Shown here in pieces: positions 23,893 to 34,956 of a DNA stretch of 64,000 nucleotides. The notes beneath the pieces were generated by a model. That model was not told where the DNA came from and searched no databases. It saw only the letters and a list, made by a program, of their open reading frames with translations. This stretch comes from Litsea cubeba (lineage: Eukaryota; Streptophyta; Magnoliopsida; Laurales; Lauraceae). Each line of letters opens with the position of its first letter. Position 1 is the first letter of the stretch. Location: the NCBI GenBank assembly GCA_012931725.1, contig CM022955.1, forward strand, positions 12,072,137-12,136,136, read 5' to 3'. A program made the position numbers and the translations under genes.

Positions 23893-26148
23893 TCACTGTT
23901 GCGCACGCCACTGATACGTCACAGGCAATCCATCAAGAATCTCGAGGGTAGTCCGCAGTGCCCTCTGGTAGAAGTCAACTGGCTGGTCACCTCGTTCAAG
24001 CGTGGCACGAATATGATCCTTTGCGCGAAGGACTTATAAGAAACAAGCAAATATGTCATAGGAAATTTTAAACAATAATTGCATCGATGTATGAAATAAG
24101 ATAGTTTACAATGCACTAACCGTTCTCGGAGTCGGGTCCTCTCTACCCTCATTAGGGTCATAGTGGGAATGCCGGGCGGGGTTCTGTACATGAGGGTGAG
24201 ATATCCTACTGTACCACTCAAGGTAGTCCGGCGAACACTCCCATGCATGATGTGCACGATGGTCGCGGTGCGCAAGAGATAATACATGGTCCTCCCAAGT
24301 AATCCAATATTGGTCCAGAAACGTATAGGAGACCTTGTATTTACCGGCAGTACTACCCCGCGTAGCACGGATGGGGGCGAGAGGTGCAGGTGGGATGGTC
24401 TGTATATAGCCAAATTGTCGAAGAACCCTGTGTGGGTGGTAGGGTTCAATGACATCTAGGGCTCTCAAGCAACCATAGAAGAAGGTTATCTGTTGTAGTG
24501 GATGATGGGCCCTAGCACTAGCATACGGATCCCAAGCAATCTGTCACAAGTAAACGAAACAAGTCACTAATATAACAAAACATGCTTATTGTAAAAAAAC
24601 GTAAAAGAATAAAGTAAAGAAAGTCAGAAATATAAAACATAAAACGCCCTATTGGGTGCTCACCTCACTCGGGTGTAAGGCATCCAATCTCTCCTGCATC
24701 AGCTGTATGTTTTCAATGGCATTTCGGAAATCTTGTCCAGGATTCCAGCGGCTTGCTAGAGGCATCCCTGCGGTGTATCCCCATTGTGCAGGAGGACGTG
24801 CAAATGGGAAGTGCTCGTACACCCAAGACTACAAATGACAATATTAATAATTATGCAATACTTATATCAATTATAACAAAAAAGGTATATGAATTTTAAA
24901 ATGTACCGGTCTTACCGTGAGCAGTGTCAAATATCCAGCAATCTGCCGCACATCTGCCCTCGTGGCGGTCCCCAACTGGCGATACAGATACGCCAGTGCG
25001 GCAGCCCCCCATGCGTATTGACGGACCCGTGGCAGGTCCATCAATAAGGATAAGTAGTAGACAGGAACCCTCGTGGCGGACTTATCAATGAATAGTGTAC
25101 AGCCCAACAGATAAAGAAGATATCCTCTGGCTGCACACTCTACCTCCTCAACCGACGACACGGGAGTCACTTCGCCGCACACCCGTCGGATCCACCCCAT
25201 CCTCACTACCCCACCCCGTGCCAGGTTCAACTCTGCTGATGCAGATTCCCTATCCACACCCAGTCCTAACTCGAGTAGATCTACTTGGTCAGTAAATCCC
25301 ATAGTAGCAGATACGTGGACAGGAAGTCCAGTGACTGGGATGCCGAGTAGAGAACTCACATCATCTAATGTGATCGTCATCTCACCAAACAGCATGTGGA
25401 ATGTATTGGTCTCGGGCTGCCATCTCTCCACGAAGCTCGAGACCAAGGGACAGGAGATATATCGGTAGCTGAAATGCCTCAGGTCTGTCAATCCAGACTC
25501 TTCTATGATAGCACGAAACATAGGCACCTCAATATCAAGACAATCTCCAGGGCGAGGTATGTACCAGTCCTTCAACTGGCGCCAATGACCGATACATTTG
25601 AGCGGGCCACGTTCCTGCACATTACAAGTATAGTATAAATCTTCATTAGCATCTGGTATTATATAAGAATTAGTTAAAATATATAAAGAATTAACGTGTA
25701 CCTCCCCGTCCCATATGGATATGGCCACGTGAGTCCTAACACTCACAAGGACGGACTCGTCTGCCGGACCGCCTGGAATAGGGCCATCCCCTGCTGCCGA
25801 GGCATGAGGACTAGATGCCTGTGCCTGGTCCTCTGAGGAATCATCCTCCCCTACTGGCGCAATAGGAGTACTGGACGGTTGGAGAGGATTAGACGGCCCT
25901 GCCTCATCCTCTGAGGAATCATCCTCTGAAGAGCTCTCAGGCAGTGGATCCTGCCGTAATTTGCGTCTTCGTTCAGACGCCGTTGGCCGTTGACGGCCGG
26001 CGGTCGAAGTAGTAGCATGCACACCTCGGCGAGGAGGTCTAGCAACGCCAACCTTCACCCGCACTCTGGATGGATTGCTAGAAGTACTACCACGTCCATC
26101 GGTAGGATGTGAGATGCCACCAATACGGCGAGCTGGTCTCCTAGGCAT
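23893..26148 (-). CDS. Plant mobile domain (PMD) protein of the MULE, five exons
   Basis: Exons read on the minus strand: 26148-25702, 25614-24916, 24828-24664, 24540-24121 and 24032-23893. Introns have GT..AG ends, and the first (87 bp) keeps the frame if retained. The N-terminus is basic and disordered (MPRRPARRIGG.., then Ser/Asp/Glu-rich). The PMD begins about residue 150 with 'IGHWRQLKDWYIP' and includes 'ETNTFHMLFGEMTITLDDV' and 'LLGIPVTGLP', then 'WGAAALAYLYRQL' and 'ITFFYGCLRALDVIEPY'. PMDs occur in transposons and in domesticated silencing factors such as MAIN/MAIL1. As joined here the last exon is out of phase by one base with the expected 'LRAKDHIRATLERGDQP' reading, so either a junction is misplaced or there is one indel. 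Confidence 0.82.
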
Positions 26149-26225
26149 ATCTTCAAATCTGGATTTAAAATAAAAATCAGTAGGAAGAAAAAATCATTAT
26201 AGGAAGAAATCTTTTTTTCTTATAC

Positions 26226-26450
26226 TGCTCGGTTCAATTGTGTCGTGCAAAATCGTTCTGCACGGCACAACTTTTCCGTGCAACAATTTTATGCACGGTA
26301 TATGTTTACCGTGCATATTTGTTTTGCACGGTTTATAAGTTCCGTGCAAAACATTTATGCACGGTTTCTTTTATCGTGCAAAAAATCCATACATGGTAAA
26401 CATTTGCCGTGCACAACAATTGGTGCACGGTTCTGCATTGCCGAGCAGAT
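26226..26450. repeat. MULE right array, 33-bp period
   Basis: Six to seven units, the best preserved of the three arrays. Each is CCGTGCA-N9-TGCACGG-N10, for example around 26275-26375. The outer ends again carry TGCTCGG and CCGAGCA. It lies upstream of the PMD start. Confidence 0.9.
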
Positions 26451-26887
26451 CGCGAAAAATGCCACGATTTTTGGCAAAGTGAAGAGATTCAGTACTTCGA
26501 ATGCACTTGAATTAGCTCGTAATATACTTATCTACTATCTAACAACGAAATTACGACCTAAAAGGAATGTAAACATGATAAACGTATGAAGAAGAAGAAA
26601 AAGGAAAAAGAAGAATAAGACTCACCTCACGCGTCCTGTGAAGAAGAAGAAGACGAAACGATGTGCACTGATGCTCTTTGGAGGGAGAACGACCGAGAAG
26701 AGGGAAGGCAAGAGGAGGAGAAGTGATGTCCACTGCTGCCTTTGCTCGGTTTTTCGAAGTGGGTCGACGAGGGAAATGCAGAGGAGAACGAAGAGGAATA
26801 GAGCGTGGGTAGTTTGGGAAATATGGTGGGTGGGCTCAACAAAACGTTTTTAAGAAAATAAAAGGGGGGGGGGGGTGAGTTCAGCAA

Positions 26888-26931
26888 GTGGGTGCATACA
26901 GCAATAGTAGTGGGTGGATATAGAATCTCTC
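26888..26931. repeat. Right terminal inverted repeat of the MULE
   Basis: Ends TAGAATCTCTC, complementary to the left end with several mismatches. A run of G is present just inside at about 26863-26875. Confidence 0.85.
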
Positions 26932-26940
26932 TTTTGGTAT

Positions 26941-28117
26941 TCAAACACTAAGTCAAAGTAAAACCAAATTCTTTCACACATCGGGCACATGTAGAACTAT
27001 TGTCAAAGTTAGTAACTTTTCATGAGAGGTGCAAAACCACTTTCCCTTGACTAACCACTTTGGCTGTAGAGGAGTTGTCCATGTGTCGTTCTTGGTTATC
27101 TCTTACCTACTCGTGGGAGACGAATGCACTTTTGTCTCGACAGATGTGAGCACCCCATATCAACCCACCAATCTCTACTATTGCTAACAAGGTTTACCTT
27201 TGTCACCACCACCACTAAGTTTTTCTTAGTAAGATTAGCTTGCTCCTTTGCTTCTTTTTTTTCCCTTTCTTTGGTGGCATTCTTTTGCATAATAGTTATT
27301 TTCCCATAAACAAAGCATTCAACATCTCTTTTCTTATTTATGTCTTTGTAGGGTTCAGGATCATAGTCTTGGTTTTTCTTCTTATTGATCTTTAGCTGAG
27401 ATGCATTTGGCTTGGGTCTTTTCTGGTCTCCCTTGATCTCATTTAGATTGGCCTTACCCAGATGTTCAGATTCCTTGTTTTAGGAATCATGTTCTAATGT
27501 TGTTCTTGTATCTAGAGGCGGATTATTAGATCCTCCATTTTTCATCTCCTTCTTTTTATGTTTAAAGGAGATCCCAAAGTCCTTTCACGAAAGTGGGGTT
27601 TTGTGAATAGTACTGCCAACTACAAATTATTCAGGTATGTCATTCCCTCGGTTAGGACTTTATGGAGTATTTTTTAAAGGTCTTTAACTTCTGATATCAT
27701 TGATTTTCTTTCTTCCATTTGGAAGTCTATAAGTTTTTCTATTGCACATTTTTTGGTTTTTGCATCTTCAGTAGCATACTCCCTTTTTAATACTTCCCAT
27801 AATTCATTTACAGTTTTGTATTTCACAAATACACTATGTAAGAAATTATCAAGATGATTGAGGATCTCTTCTCTACGATCAAAATCATCCAATTTCCATT
27901 GATTATTCTGACATGAACCAACATGCCCATATCTGAAAAGTTCAGGACAACCAATGTTTAGCGCATATAAAATCTTTAGCACCTTAAGGAGTTATTTCAT
28001 TTCCATTTGCCAAATCTTAAAATATTGGCACTCAAAATAGAATACTTTAAGACTCTCTCCAGTAATAGTCATTTTCATTTATCAATAATTTAAGCCGCAA
28101 AATAGAAATATGTCTAA
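26941..28117 (-). pseudogene. Copia gag and protease remnants
   Basis: On the minus strand, 27674-27982 is an open gag segment of the UBN2 type ('NELWEVLKREYATEDAKTKK', 'LIDFQMEERKS'). 27096-27290 gives a lysine-rich stretch and then 'WWVDMGCSHLSR', the protease D-T/S-G region, here D-M-G. It is separated from the integrase part by the MULE insertion. Frames are broken. Confidence 0.85.
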
Positions 28118-28865
28118 TGTTGGAAATAAATCTCCAAAAATTGGCAATAAATTAATTAATCTAATGGTAAAATAAGAGAAACGAAAGAAGGAACCAGAAC
28201 AACAAGCATCCGAAGCACTCCATAGAGGATGCTTTATTTAGATAGATTTTGCTCCCACAATTGGGCAGTGGACACATGAACATTTACCCCAGGATACTAC
28301 GGCCTACGGCTTCCTAATTAGATATCTCTACCACTAGCGCACTCGAATGGATGAAGAACTCGAACTCGCCGGACCGCTATTTCAGACTTGGCAGCAACAG
28401 TAGTGAATAACAGAGAACAAAAGAGAGAAATACTCTACTGTTATAATGGTGTACGTTCTGTGTGTTCTCTCTAAGCCCTTCCGTGGAATCTCTATATAAA
28501 GAGGAGCTCAAATGGAAACAAAAGCATGTTATTGCCACTTGGTGGTAACGTATATGCTTCCACAAAGGTAACATTACTTGTCAAAGGCATGATAAAACTC
28601 ATGGTAGAGACGTACCATTACTACTTCCATGGAAGTATCGCGCCAAAGACAATAACGCATAAACATGTTATTGTGCATGGCAGTAACGTGTCATAAAAAA
28701 AAGGAAACACATTGTGAGTAATTACTCGATCGCCACAACCGCCATAAACAAAAATGGGCCATGCCAGATAAGGGAAATGAGCCAAGACCTGCCTTTCCAA
28801 GTCCAAAAATAAACATGCACAAAAGAGAGAACTTTCCTATGCTTTAAAGCATGAAACAATCAACA
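28118..28865 (-). repeat. Copia 5' LTR
   Basis: Begins TGTTGGAAATA, ends ATCAACA. It pairs with 12007-12751. A TATA-like 'ctttatatagag' on the minus strand lies near 28488-28500. Confidence 0.88.
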
Positions 28866-30592
28866 AAATCCCCAAGGTGGCAAAACCAATGAAGACGCCC
28901 AAGAAATGACATTTTTAGAATTACTTTCCACGATCAACATAGCTCGAAAAGATGCAACAAGAATGTGACACATCTCTACTATGGACACAACCTCGGCCTC
29001 ATTAGATTCCATGCAACCTATAAGCTATAGCCTTAGAAAACAAGACCAACACCTCACCAACACTATTAGGAGGAGCTCTTATCAACATTAAATTTCCACA
29101 CCTCATCTCTTAGGGGAGACCAGTAAACACTCTATCTACTTTAAAAAAAAGGACATAATAAAGATGCCTCCCAATTACGAAGGATCCCTTCCACTCTTAA
29201 GGTGCCATAATCACTCCTTGTCAAAAGCTACTTAGCTATCCTCGACATAACCAAATGAGCCACCTTTTTCACAAACATAGAAGTTCCTCTAAAAACTCTG
29301 CCATCCTCTCTTTCCAAATAGAATACAAAACCTAATAAGGTATAAACCTCCACGTAGTCTTCAAGAGAGATAGCCTCCAAGCCTCAAGCAATCTTGCCAA
29401 TGAACCTGTAAAGCACCAACTCACTCCACACTTCATAAGAAAGTGAGCCCCCACTCCCCCCCCCCCCCCCCCCCAACCAAAAAAAAAAAAACTCACACTG
29501 CACAAACAAATGGTCAATTGTCCCTTTATCCTTCCTACACAATAAACACAAATCTGAAATGGCGTATGATGCCAAAGCTCTCCTCCTTAGATTGTCCACC
29601 GTTGAAACTCTCCTTGTGACTAGAAGCCAACAGAAAGCCTCCATCCTAAGGGGAGCCAAACCCACCCACATTAGAAAGAAAACAAGCTTTGCCTATAGGA
29701 ATCCCTTTGTAGCCATGGTGAAAGACTTATAAGAGAAGATCCTAGAAAGGCTAGATTTCCAAATATGATGATCAACTCCTCTCATGCAAGTAAAAATGTT
29801 AAAGAGAAAACTTCAAATACACGATCTCTACCAAATTGATGCAAATCTCTTATAAAGGGTACACTTCAAAGAATGAAACCCCATCATCCTCATAACAATT
29901 TTTGAGTGAAGACAACTTATTAACAACTATCCTAAATAATCTAGGAATTGGTGAATACAAAGGACCCCCACCCAACCAATCATTCACCCAAAAATGCGCT
30001 TGAGTGTCCTTTCCCCTTTAAAACCACCCACTTACTAAAACACCTTCCCTCCCCAAGAAGATACATCTCCGATTTCTAGAACATTACCCCATAAACCTGA
30101 CACCCAATGCCTAGGGAAACTACCAGGAGCCCAACCTCGATCATCCTCGCCATGTTTTTCACTAGTAACGTTCCTCCACAAGGCTTATTTTTCCTCCTCA
30201 AATCTCCACCACCACCTAGCCAGTAACACTCAATTCTTAATTTCCAAATCCCCCAAACCTAATCCTCCCTGACCATTAGGTGTAATGACTTAGTCAACTT
30301 TAGAAGATGCAACTTCCTTTTATCGCTCCGCCCTTCCCATAAAAAATCCCTGCATATACAATCCAACTTCTCCCTAACTCCTACCAATATCCAAAAGATA
30401 GACATGTAGTAGACCGGGTGATTAGAAAGCGTAGCCTTTATCAAAATAATTCTACCGTCAAAGGATAGATAAGTCCTTTTTCCAAGCAGAAAGCTTTTCT
30501 TTAAGATTTTCCACCACTAGGTCCTAAACTTTCCTTGATCTCGACCTAGCCCTAATTGGCAAACCCAAATACTACATTGGCAACTTCCCCAC
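28866..30592 (-). pseudogene. LINE reverse transcriptase C-terminal part, zinc-binding region and RNase H start
   Basis: On the minus strand, 30259-30592 shows 'MIKATLSNHPVYYMSIF' and 'RDFLWEGRSDKRKLHL', typical of the region after the LINE RT core. 29384-29671 shows 'LAPLRMEAFCWLL' and 'CLLCRKDKGTIDHLF', the zf-RVT zinc-binding motif. 28866-29030 shows 'SNEAEVVSIVEM' and 'LIVESNSKNVISWAS', an RNase H start. It continues across the copia insertion at 12006. A poly-C run (29460-29474) interrupts the frame. Confidence 0.85.
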
Positions 30593-33500
30593 TGTAATGC
30601 CCCAATCTCGAATACCGAAAAAACCGTCAAGGTACCGAAGTTGGTGCACTACTTCCCAGAAAATTTGAGAACTTCCAAGATCGTAGGTCCGCAGTGAGGT
30701 CCAATTTAAAACTTTTTTAACAATATAATATCAATGGTTAAATTGCGGAAGCATAAAGAGTAAAGCGGAAGCAATTGTAAAGATATCTGAAGTATAAGGT
30801 ATCATAGAAGATATATCAAATGTAACAGGATTGAAGTCCAGCCTAAAATGTCAAATTATAAGAAACAAATGTTTATTACATATTTCAAATACTACCCTGC
30901 TCACTACAAAAACCATTCAAAACCCAAACAAAACATATAAACTCTCACACCCCAGGTGCCAGCTCTCCAACCTCCAGCTCGACCTTTTGGTCGGCCGGTC
31001 CCCATGTAGTCTCCTACTAAGGGTGCCTCAACGAGCGTGAGCGCACCGTCCTCGTACTCGGGGTCGAAACCTAAGCACCAACAATGGATCAAATCTAAAG
31101 ATCTGACAAGTCACAGTATACGAGTAACATGGGATGTATGCATCAAAAGAGTAGAGACAATAATAAAGTTAAAAGGAGTAACAATGATATAGATTCTAGG
31201 CAATTGAGCAGCATAAGCATTCAGAATAAGAATTAATATAACATCTAATCTATACAATATGGCACATTCACACAAGTTGGATACCGCGGGATATTATGCC
31301 GCGGCCCTACCATACTAAACACAGTCGCGGCGGGGAAACCTCACCAGTGCTGGGGAATGACGAGCCACGCAATCACAATCAACATCCTCACCACACTCAT
31401 CACTCGGAGACCGGACCCGGTATCACACCGTCCGTCTACAACATAGCTCATCATGATAGCTCACTTAACACTGACAGTAGCTCCTACCAGTGATGATCAG
31501 TCCAAAGGCTGAGCTTAGAACAACTGAATGAATGTCTATGCCGACTCAAGAGACAATAAAGGTTTGTGTCTGTCTAGGCTTTACCTTGTGTGAACAAGGT
31601 CCTAACAAAGTCTCTATGAGGTTCGAGTACCCAATTCAATCCATGGGTCATAGTCCAGGTCCGAGTCCGATCATTGGATCCATATCAAGGCCCACCAAGA
31701 TATGGACTGGTTTATAACGGTCCAAATGAGGTAACAAGTCCTTTTCCAATGATATACAGTCTATTCTCATCCATAATGAGTTACAAGTCCAGCACAATCC
31801 AACCTCTTCATTCTAGGGTATTCCACATCCAAACTTAGGCCATAAAAGGGCCCGCTTAGCCACAGACACGGGTCAATGTTCACCCAATCACATCAACAGG
31901 TCACCTCTAAGTAGTCCTAAGTTCAGGTTATCCCTTTCCCATTTGATTAACAATTATAAGTAATAGTAAGGACGTTAGAGTGACGGTAATATCATAAATG
32001 AGATAAATCTCCAAGTATGAGAATCAACGGGATATATCAACAGTCCAACCTAAGTATCGGTCCACTTTCAGGTCCAAGTCCATCTTAGGTAATTCGATCT
32101 CTAAATGGAGTCTCAGATGCCAATTGATACTGTGTTTGGTGCTCCAGAAGTTATGGGCATCATTGACAATGGTTAATGATTGAATCATCGTTGAATACAC
32201 AACCTAGACCCTACTTGGTGGTCCCCACGAGTCAAGGTTGAGCCACACCATTGACTCGTGCTTTGCACATCAATAGAAGTCCATTTGGATGGTCAATGGG
32301 TCCCACGAATGATCACAACTTCAAAATGTAAAAACTTGAAAATCACTGTTTGCAGTGTCCTCGGTCGACCGAGCCCTGAAATATCAGGAGGTTGACTCCC
32401 AGGTCGACCCTCTGTGCAGTGTGCTTGGTTGACCTCCTGGCCTGGTCGGTCGACCGAGTACTCTGGAAAATGAGGATCAGGCACCTGGCAGGCATGGCCT
32501 AATTTCAGAAAAATCATATGTGCCCGGTCGACCTCCTGGCTTGGGCTGTCAACCGTGCACACTGAAAATTCTGTAAAAAGTGATGTCCTAGCTCTTAGCT
32601 ATTCTCCTGGAATTCCTGTGTTCCCGGTCGACCCGGCACAGGGCTCGGTCAACAGTGAACACTGGTTTCCGGGTCAAAATGGAAGTCCAGCTTCCTAGGT
32701 GTTTTCTGGAAAATCCTACGTGCTCGGTCGACCGAGAACAGGGTCCGGTCGACCGCGTACACTGGACCTGTAAATCCCACAGAGTACAACTGGGACTTGG
32801 ATTTTCAAGATTTCAGTGTGCTCGGTCGACCGAGATAGGGTCCGGTCGACCGGGCACACTGGATCTGCAGCAATTCCAGATTTCTAGATTTCTTCTTCTT
32901 CAATCCATTTTTCCACCAAAACCCATCCAATCTTATCCAAACACCATGGAAATAACATGAAACATAAAAAGCACTTCAATATACATCCAACCATCCAATT
33001 CATGGGCCATTGATCTTCCAAATGAGATCAACCCATCCATCAATGGCCAAAGATCCATGAAAACATGCTCAAAGGTAGATCTATCAATTATAACATCATT
33101 TGAATAGAAAATTACAGAATCAATGACAGTGAACATTCATTCTATGTTAAGTAAGTATATTGCACTTGCCTTAAATCAATTGCAAGAAGGAAAAGAGAGA
33201 TCCAAAGCTCCAAATAGCAAAACCAAGCTCTAAGGTCTTCTCAATCACACAACCAGCCCCAAAACACATATCTAGAGAGATCTCTAACACCTAAACCCAC
33301 ATACACAAGAGAATTGCTATAAGGAAGGAAATCTAGAGAGAGATAGATTTCTAATGAAATTGAACTAGAAAGGGGTACATACCTTGATTAGAAGAGGGAG
33401 AAGAGATTAGCAAGATATAGAGAGAGATCCTTATAATAAGTCGCAGCTGGGATTGTTGTAGTAGGTCTTCTTCTTCTTCTTGAAGTTCTAGATCTAGGGT

Positions 33501-33970
33501 TTCGAGAGAGGGATGGGAGAATTGTAGGGAAATGAGGGAAGAAGAGAGAAAAGAGAGGGAAATGAGTTGAGAGATGTAGTATCCAACGTATAGAATGGGA
33601 GGGAAGTGTTATATAGGTTGAGGTTGGTTGGCTAATGACTAAAGAGCCATTTTAGTTTGAATAGGATTAGGGTTAGGGCCATGGATAGTTTGGTATTTAG
33701 GCAAGGGCTCTAGAAGCTTCTCAAGTGGAGACCCCCTATGGTAAATACTAATATCTAGCTAGGGCTTTTAACTAACTATAACTAACTCTAGAAATTGTAA
33801 AAGACACCCTATTGACTCTACAAATAACACAACAAGACTAATCAAACTAAAACATAGGAAAATATCTATCTACCCTTACTAAACCCTATTAATTAGTATA
33901 AATAGATACTCTAGGCTAAAATATAGTATTCAAATTCAAATTGAGGGTCCACAAGGGGTGGGGCCTCACA
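30593..33970 (-). mobile_element. 3.4-kb solo LTR, copy 2
   Basis: 3378 bp, starts TGTAATGCCCC and ends GGCCTCACA. Homologous to 13065-16470 along its whole length, with small indels. It interrupts the LINE RT between 'MIHCKEG' and 'KLPM'. The flanks (CCCAC / CCTTC) are not a clean 5-bp duplication, so the TSD has decayed or the insertion was atypical. Confidence 0.78.
32360..32865. repeat. Cluster of CGGTCGAC motifs in solo LTR copy 2
   Basis: About ten occurrences of CGGTCGACC with intact palindromes such as 'ctcggtcgaccgag'. Better preserved than in copy 1. Confidence 0.8.
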
Positions 33971-34100
33971 CCTTCCTTACAATGAATCATCGAAACTAAA
34001 GGCCAAATTTTTACTTTTGGACTTCCAACTCCCACTATCAAGCTCTTGGCTAAATTGATCTTTAAACCCAAAACAAAGTTCAAAACTAGGGCCATTTATT
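33971..34100 (-). pseudogene. LINE RT fragment, 5' truncation point
   Basis: The minus strand reads 'GLKINLAKSLIVGVG', the RT block that precedes the region at 30592. The homology fades near 34100, taken as the LINE 5' truncation. Confidence 0.7.
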
Positions 34101-34956
34101 TGTAGGGAAGTTAATTCCTAGGAATTCTAAGCCTTGCATTCCTAAAATGGCAAATATGTCCATCAAATAATCTCGCCTTACGTATGGAAAATGAATTAAG
34201 GTGAGATGGTAAATGAATGCCCTGCCATCAAACTCGTAAGTAAATAAATCCAAGGAAAGTTAGGTTCCCATCTACATATCCACCTTAAATCCTGCACCCC
34301 TCTCCTCTTTAATAATTATATTTTACAACATGTTTTTTAGTTAGTTTTCAAACTGCCCATAGAGGCTTGTTTGTTTAAATTAAGTTATTAAAGGAAAAAA
34401 ATTAGACAAGTGTAGATGGGGCAGATCTTTTAAAATAATTCAAAAAAATAATATGATGCAATGATATCAACCATTTTTTTTCTTTAGGCATTCATATCTA
34501 CTTGAAATTTTGTTTATTTATTAGAAACGTGACAACATATATGAATGCAAGCTTTTTGTTTCACATGCGGTAAAGTAAAATGTGCGGTAAATAATCTCAA
34601 TCGCCAAAAAATTAACTTTATCATATTCGATTGTTAAAGTAAAGTTTCAACCGCAAAAAAGGTTCACTTTTACTTTACCAAGCTTCGAGAAACCTTTCCT
34701 CATAAAAGACCAGTAAAGCAGTTGCTTTACCCCTTGTTGACTTCTCATCTTACTTTACCTTAATTAACCTCATGAAAACAAATGCATCTTTATTTATAAA
34801 ATATCATTCTTCACATTTATCTAACCATTACCTTTTCTATTGATTTGACATTTACTTTATTAGGGCTTTTATTAGTTGCAATTTGATTAGATGCATTTAT
34901 GTTTTTACAAAAGCTTGATCTCTCATGTTTTGAACTTGGAATCTTGAAAATTTTTA
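34101..34956. other. AT-rich non-coding interval
   Basis: No gene, RNA or element boundary recognised. Confidence 0.4.

Larger units (their letters stand above)
19486..26931. mobile_element. MULE with transposase-OTU and PMD genes, TSD TTTTGGTAT
   Basis: A 7446-bp element flanked by an exact 9-bp duplication, TTTTGGTAT, at 19477-19485 and 26932-26940. Its ends are short imperfect inverted repeats starting GAGAGATTCTA (about 44 bp). It lies inside the copia integrase region. It carries a plus-strand FAR1/MURA-like transposase running on into an OTU domain, and a minus-strand PMD gene that converges on it. Three 33-bp-period arrays and a long hairpin occupy the non-coding parts. The nine-base TSD and transposase type place it in the Mutator superfamily. 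Confidence 0.93.
12007..28865 (-). mobile_element. Ty1/copia LTR retrotransposon (minus), host of two nested elements
   Basis: Bounded by homologous LTRs at 12007-12751 (3') and 28118-28865 (5'). The flanking 5-bp repeats are GAATC (12002-12006) and AAATC (28866-28870), one mismatch. Removing the element rejoins the LINE RNase H frame (..PPWG-F-HFLFNEIK..). Minus-strand fragments lie in the order gag, protease, integrase, RT, RNase H going down in coordinate. About 6 kb is copia sequence; the rest is the solo LTR at 13065-16470 and the MULE at 19486-26931. All coding parts are decayed. Confidence 0.9.
10265..34100 (-). mobile_element. 5'-truncated LINE (plant L1-like), split by nested insertions
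   Basis: Four minus-strand blocks read as one LINE once the insertions are removed. They are about 33971-34100 (RT motif 'GLKINLAKS'), 28866-30592 (rest of RT, zinc-binding 'zf-RVT' region, start of RNase H), 11832-12006 (RNase H end, 'GLADFLAKHRADK') and about 10265-10424 (3' tail). The T-rich run near 10257-10277 would be the poly-A tail in this orientation. The 5' side stops inside RT, as expected of LINE 5' truncation. Many stops are present. The flanking TSD was not found. Confidence 0.8.

Noticed and set aside
24656..25638. Plus-strand open frames opposite the PMD gene
   Set aside because: Antisense shadows of conserved PMD exons.
19949..26450. CRISPR-like array
   Set aside because: Regular spacing, but plant transposon context, palindromic units, no unique spacers of constant length and no cas genes.
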